Shown here: one piece after another, positions 62,000 to 64,000 of the stretch
Layout of the letters: every line of letters starts with the position of its first letter
Numbering within the stretch: the stretch's first letter is position 1
Source: Bradyrhizobium diazoefficiens
Lineage (GTDB): Bacteria > Pseudomonadota > Alphaproteobacteria > Rhizobiales > Xanthobacteraceae
Reading direction: 5' to 3'
Length of the DNA stretch: 64,000 bases
Assembly (NCBI RefSeq): GCF_016616885.1
Contig: NZ_CP067102.1
Coordinates: 1,144,501-1,208,500 of the forward strand
The notes under the pieces: model-generated
Seen by the model: only the letters and a program-made list of their open reading frames with translations
Told to the model about the DNA's origin: nothing
The model's database searches: none
Program-made: the position numbers and the translations under genes

Positions 62000-64000
62000 T
62001 CATGGGGGCGGGGGCACTGGCAACCGCTGGAGGCGGATCGCCGCCGTTCCGCTGTTGTTTTTGTAGAACTGGACGCGCCGGCCCTGGACCGGAACGAGCC
62101 AGCGCGGTGCCAGCCGCGTGGACATGAGGCGCGGGAAGAGCTGGACGGCGTCGTTGACGTAGAAGAACAGCTCGCCGGCCTCGGGCGCCTCGAATTCCGC
62201 GACCAACAGCTCGGATAATCCCTGTTTGCGCCAGAGCGCGCGCGCCGCCGGCAGCGCCGCTGCCGGGATCGGCTCGAAGTCTCCGAACGGCTTCCAGACA
62301 CGATTCAATTCGCTGCCTTGTGTCTTGAACTCTGCGGAGTCCTCGACATGGATCGGGTAGTTGTCCTTGCTGCCGTCCTCATAGGCCGGCACCGTCGCGT
62401 TGACCCGCCGCGGCAGTTCGTTTGCCGGCAGTCCGTTGATGGCCTGCAGCGGCAGATCGTACGATCCGCGCGCGCCCACCCGCACAACAGGCTGGAACCA
62501 GTCGGCGCCCTGCAGCCGCAGGATCGGGACGGCGAGGCGGTGGGTCGGATCCGGCGGGGTCTTGAAGCCGTTCAGGCCGGTCATGATGGTGCGGTCGAAC
62601 CACGGATCGGCCATCTGGATCCAGACCCGGTATTTGCGGCCCTTCTCGACCGCGAGGCGGCTTGGCCAGCAGAAATGGCTGACGTCGAACAATTCGCCGT
62701 CGCGCGCCGTCACCGGCGTGTCGCCGATGGCTTGCGTCGATGCGCTGCTCTTGCAGAAGTCGCCGACGCCCGCGCGCCAGTCGAGATAGCCGCGCGACAG
62801 CAACAGCAGAGCGGAGCCGAAAATGGCAGCGAGGAAAACGGCAGGCATCAGGACATTGGTGAAGGCCATGCGCACCGGCCAGGCGTGCAGCCTCATCCAG
62901 CGGCCGATCGCCAGCAACCAGCCTGACTTGCTGACCCGGCGTCGCGAGGCCATCCGGTCGGGCCGGTACCAGGCCAGCCGGGCGCGTTCCTGAATGCTGT
63001 CGCGCAGCGCCGCATTCCTGTTCCACGCGATCAGAACGATGATGACGAGGACCGTGGTGACGAAGGGATAATAGAGCGCGATCGCAAGCCATGGTGCGGC
63101 GTAGGACGGCAGCACGCTCGCGAGCAGATCGGCGAACGGCTTGACCACCGTGCCCGTGCCGTTGTCGAGCGCCGTGATCCATTTGAGCAGGGTGGTATCT
63201 TCCAGGCCGTGCTCCTTGGACGAGGCCACGACGGAGCGCGCGATCCAGGGCCATGCGGCCAGAATGCCGAGCGCGATCAGCAGCGAGAAATAGGCGAAGC
63301 GGCGCCACCACACGGTGTCGAGAACCTGCCGCGCCATCTCGGGATTCGGCGGGCTCATCGCCATGAAGGCGTCGGCTTCCGCCGCCTTGTGGCCGTTGCC
63401 TTCTCGCTTCGCGTAGGCAGACCTCATGGCCTTGCGGGTTTCGTCCCGCGTCAACGGCAGTACGTCCCCGTTCGGCAGCAGTACTCTGGCATTTGCCGGA
63501 AGCATCAGCGGCGCGTAATTGTCGCATCCGTGCAGCATGCGCTCGACCACGCCGAAGTGCACCACCGGCGGTCCGCCATCTTCCATGCGGTCGTGGATCG
63601 GCCGCGGACCGTAGCGGTACAGCACGCCGGCGCCGCTGCGCGAATCGTGCATCGGCCCGATCGCCGACTGGTACTCGCGGAAATGCGCGATCGTGCCGGC
63701 CTGGAAGCGGAGCTGGTTGCCGAGCTGCTCGGCCATCCAGACCAGCGGCACGAAGGACAGCGTGGATTCCGGATAGCCGCCGCCGATGTCGGAATGGGAG
63801 CCCGCGAACCACACCTCCTTGACGGTCTGCCCCCCGGCAAGCCCGGCCTGATCGATGCGCAGCGGATGGAAGGTCGTGCGTTCGTCGTCAAGCGCGAGTG
63901 CATGACAGGCGTGCTTCACCTTGCCGGAGAGCCGGTAATTTCGGAATGAGATCGGCCAGATCGCCCAGTCGATCGCGACACGGAGCTCCTCGATCGGTAC
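62000..64000 (-). CDS. DUF2235 domain membrane protein (5' end outside window)
   Basis: The frame is open to the last base, so the start lies beyond the window; 666 residues are visible. The N-terminal part (VPIEELRVAIDW, then SGKVKHACHALALDDERTTF and WFAGSHSDIGGGYPES) matches the DUF2235 hydrolase-like domain of T6SS-type lipase effectors. The rest has several membrane helices (about residues 215-235, 290-312, 360-385) and a C-terminal beta-rich domain with no known name. Membrane location and a hydrolase or lipid role are inferred. The nucleophile elbow would lie in the missing part. Confidence 0.75.
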   Translation of the reverse strand, partial: VPIEELRVAIDWAIWPISFRNYRLSGKVKHACHALALDDERTTFHPLRIDQAGLAGGQTVKEVWFAGSHSDIGGGYPESTLSFVPLVWMAEQLGNQLRFQAGTIAHFREYQSAIGPMHDSRSGAGVLYRYGPRPIHDRMEDGGPPVVHFGVVERMLHGCDNYAPLMLPANARVLLPNGDVLPLTRDETRKAMRSAYAKREGNGHKAAEADAFMAMSPPNPEMARQVLDTVWWRRFAYFSLLIALGILAAWPWIARSVVASSKEHGLEDTTLLKWITALDNGTGTVVKPFADLLASVLPSYAAPWLAIALYYPFVTTVLVIIVLIAWNRNAALRDSIQERARLAWYRPDRMASRRRVSKSGWLLAIGRWMRLHAWPVRMAFTNVLMPAVFLAAIFGSALLLLSRGYLDWRAGVGDFCKSSASTQAIGDTPVTARDGELFDVSHFCWPSRLAVEKGRKYRVWIQMADPWFDRTIMTGLNGFKTPPDPTHRLAVPILRLQGADWFQPVVRVGARGSYDLPLQAINGLPANELPRRVNATVPAYEDGSKDNYPIHVEDSAEFKTQGSELNRVWKPFGDFEPIPAAALPAARALWRKQGLSELLVAEFEAPEAGELFFYVNDAVQLFPRLMSTRLAPRWLVPVQGRRVQFYKNNSGTAAIRLQRLPVPPPP

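Overview
This is a chromosomal stretch of a high-GC alphaproteobacterium, most likely Bradyrhizobium or a close relative in the Nitrobacteraceae. The support is lineage-typical gene content (TrcR, CpdR, NdvA-like glucan exporter, GltB/GltD), a ROSE-like RNA thermometer before a small heat-shock gene, a suhB/alpha-r14-like small RNA, and several intergenic palindromic repeats of the kind scattered through Bradyrhizobium genomes. I see no prophage, insertion sequence, CRISPR array or plasmid function. It reads as ordinary core chromosome with accessory patches. Gene identities come from motifs read by eye, not from database searches.

Layout. 1-11.6 kb: the end of an outer-membrane beta-barrel gene, the glutamate synthase operon gltB-gltD (minus strand, with a hairpin repeat between the two genes and a sigma-54-like site upstream of gltB), a secreted proline-rich protein, two alpha/beta hydrolases and an Hsp20 gene with a sigma-32-like promoter and ROSE-like leader. 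11.6-23 kb: a large di-haem RoxA-like cytochrome, an adenylate cyclase with TPRs, a LysE exporter, a TSUP exporter with a divergent LysR regulator and a perfect operator-like dyad, a dienelactone hydrolase, a HisN/SuhB-type phosphatase, a candidate small RNA, N-formylglutamate amidohydrolase, cpdR and tRNA-Val(GAC). 23-31 kb: a Tudor-like DUF2945 protein, a possible haem-binding protein, an ATC hydrolase with a small secreted partner, two membrane proteins (one a Na+/H+ antiporter) and two tandem TPR/LprI-like paralogues.

31-45 kb: prpE, a small lipoprotein, trcR, then the tight ispH-thrB-rnhA run (6-nt gap and 4-nt GTGA overlap), a peroxiredoxin, a frameshifted DUF924 gene, fadD, a D-Ala-D-Ala carboxypeptidase with a histone-H1-like tail, an NdvA-like ABC exporter and an orphan NMT1-type binding protein. 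45-53.5 kb: a hisE paralogue, a DedA/YqaA-type membrane protein, aspA, and an acyl-CoA/nitronate cluster of two nitronate monooxygenase paralogues, a thioesterase and an AMP-dependent ligase. A 32-residue membrane micro-ORF lies inside that cluster.

53.5-64 kb: several small secreted or anchored Pro/Ala-rich proteins, a three-gene unit ending in a PQQ-like beta-propeller protein, small Cys-rich secreted proteins, a LuxR-type response regulator translationally coupled to its histidine kinase, and the body of a DUF2235 hydrolase-like membrane protein that runs off the end of the window. Many junctions carry bidirectional hairpin terminators.
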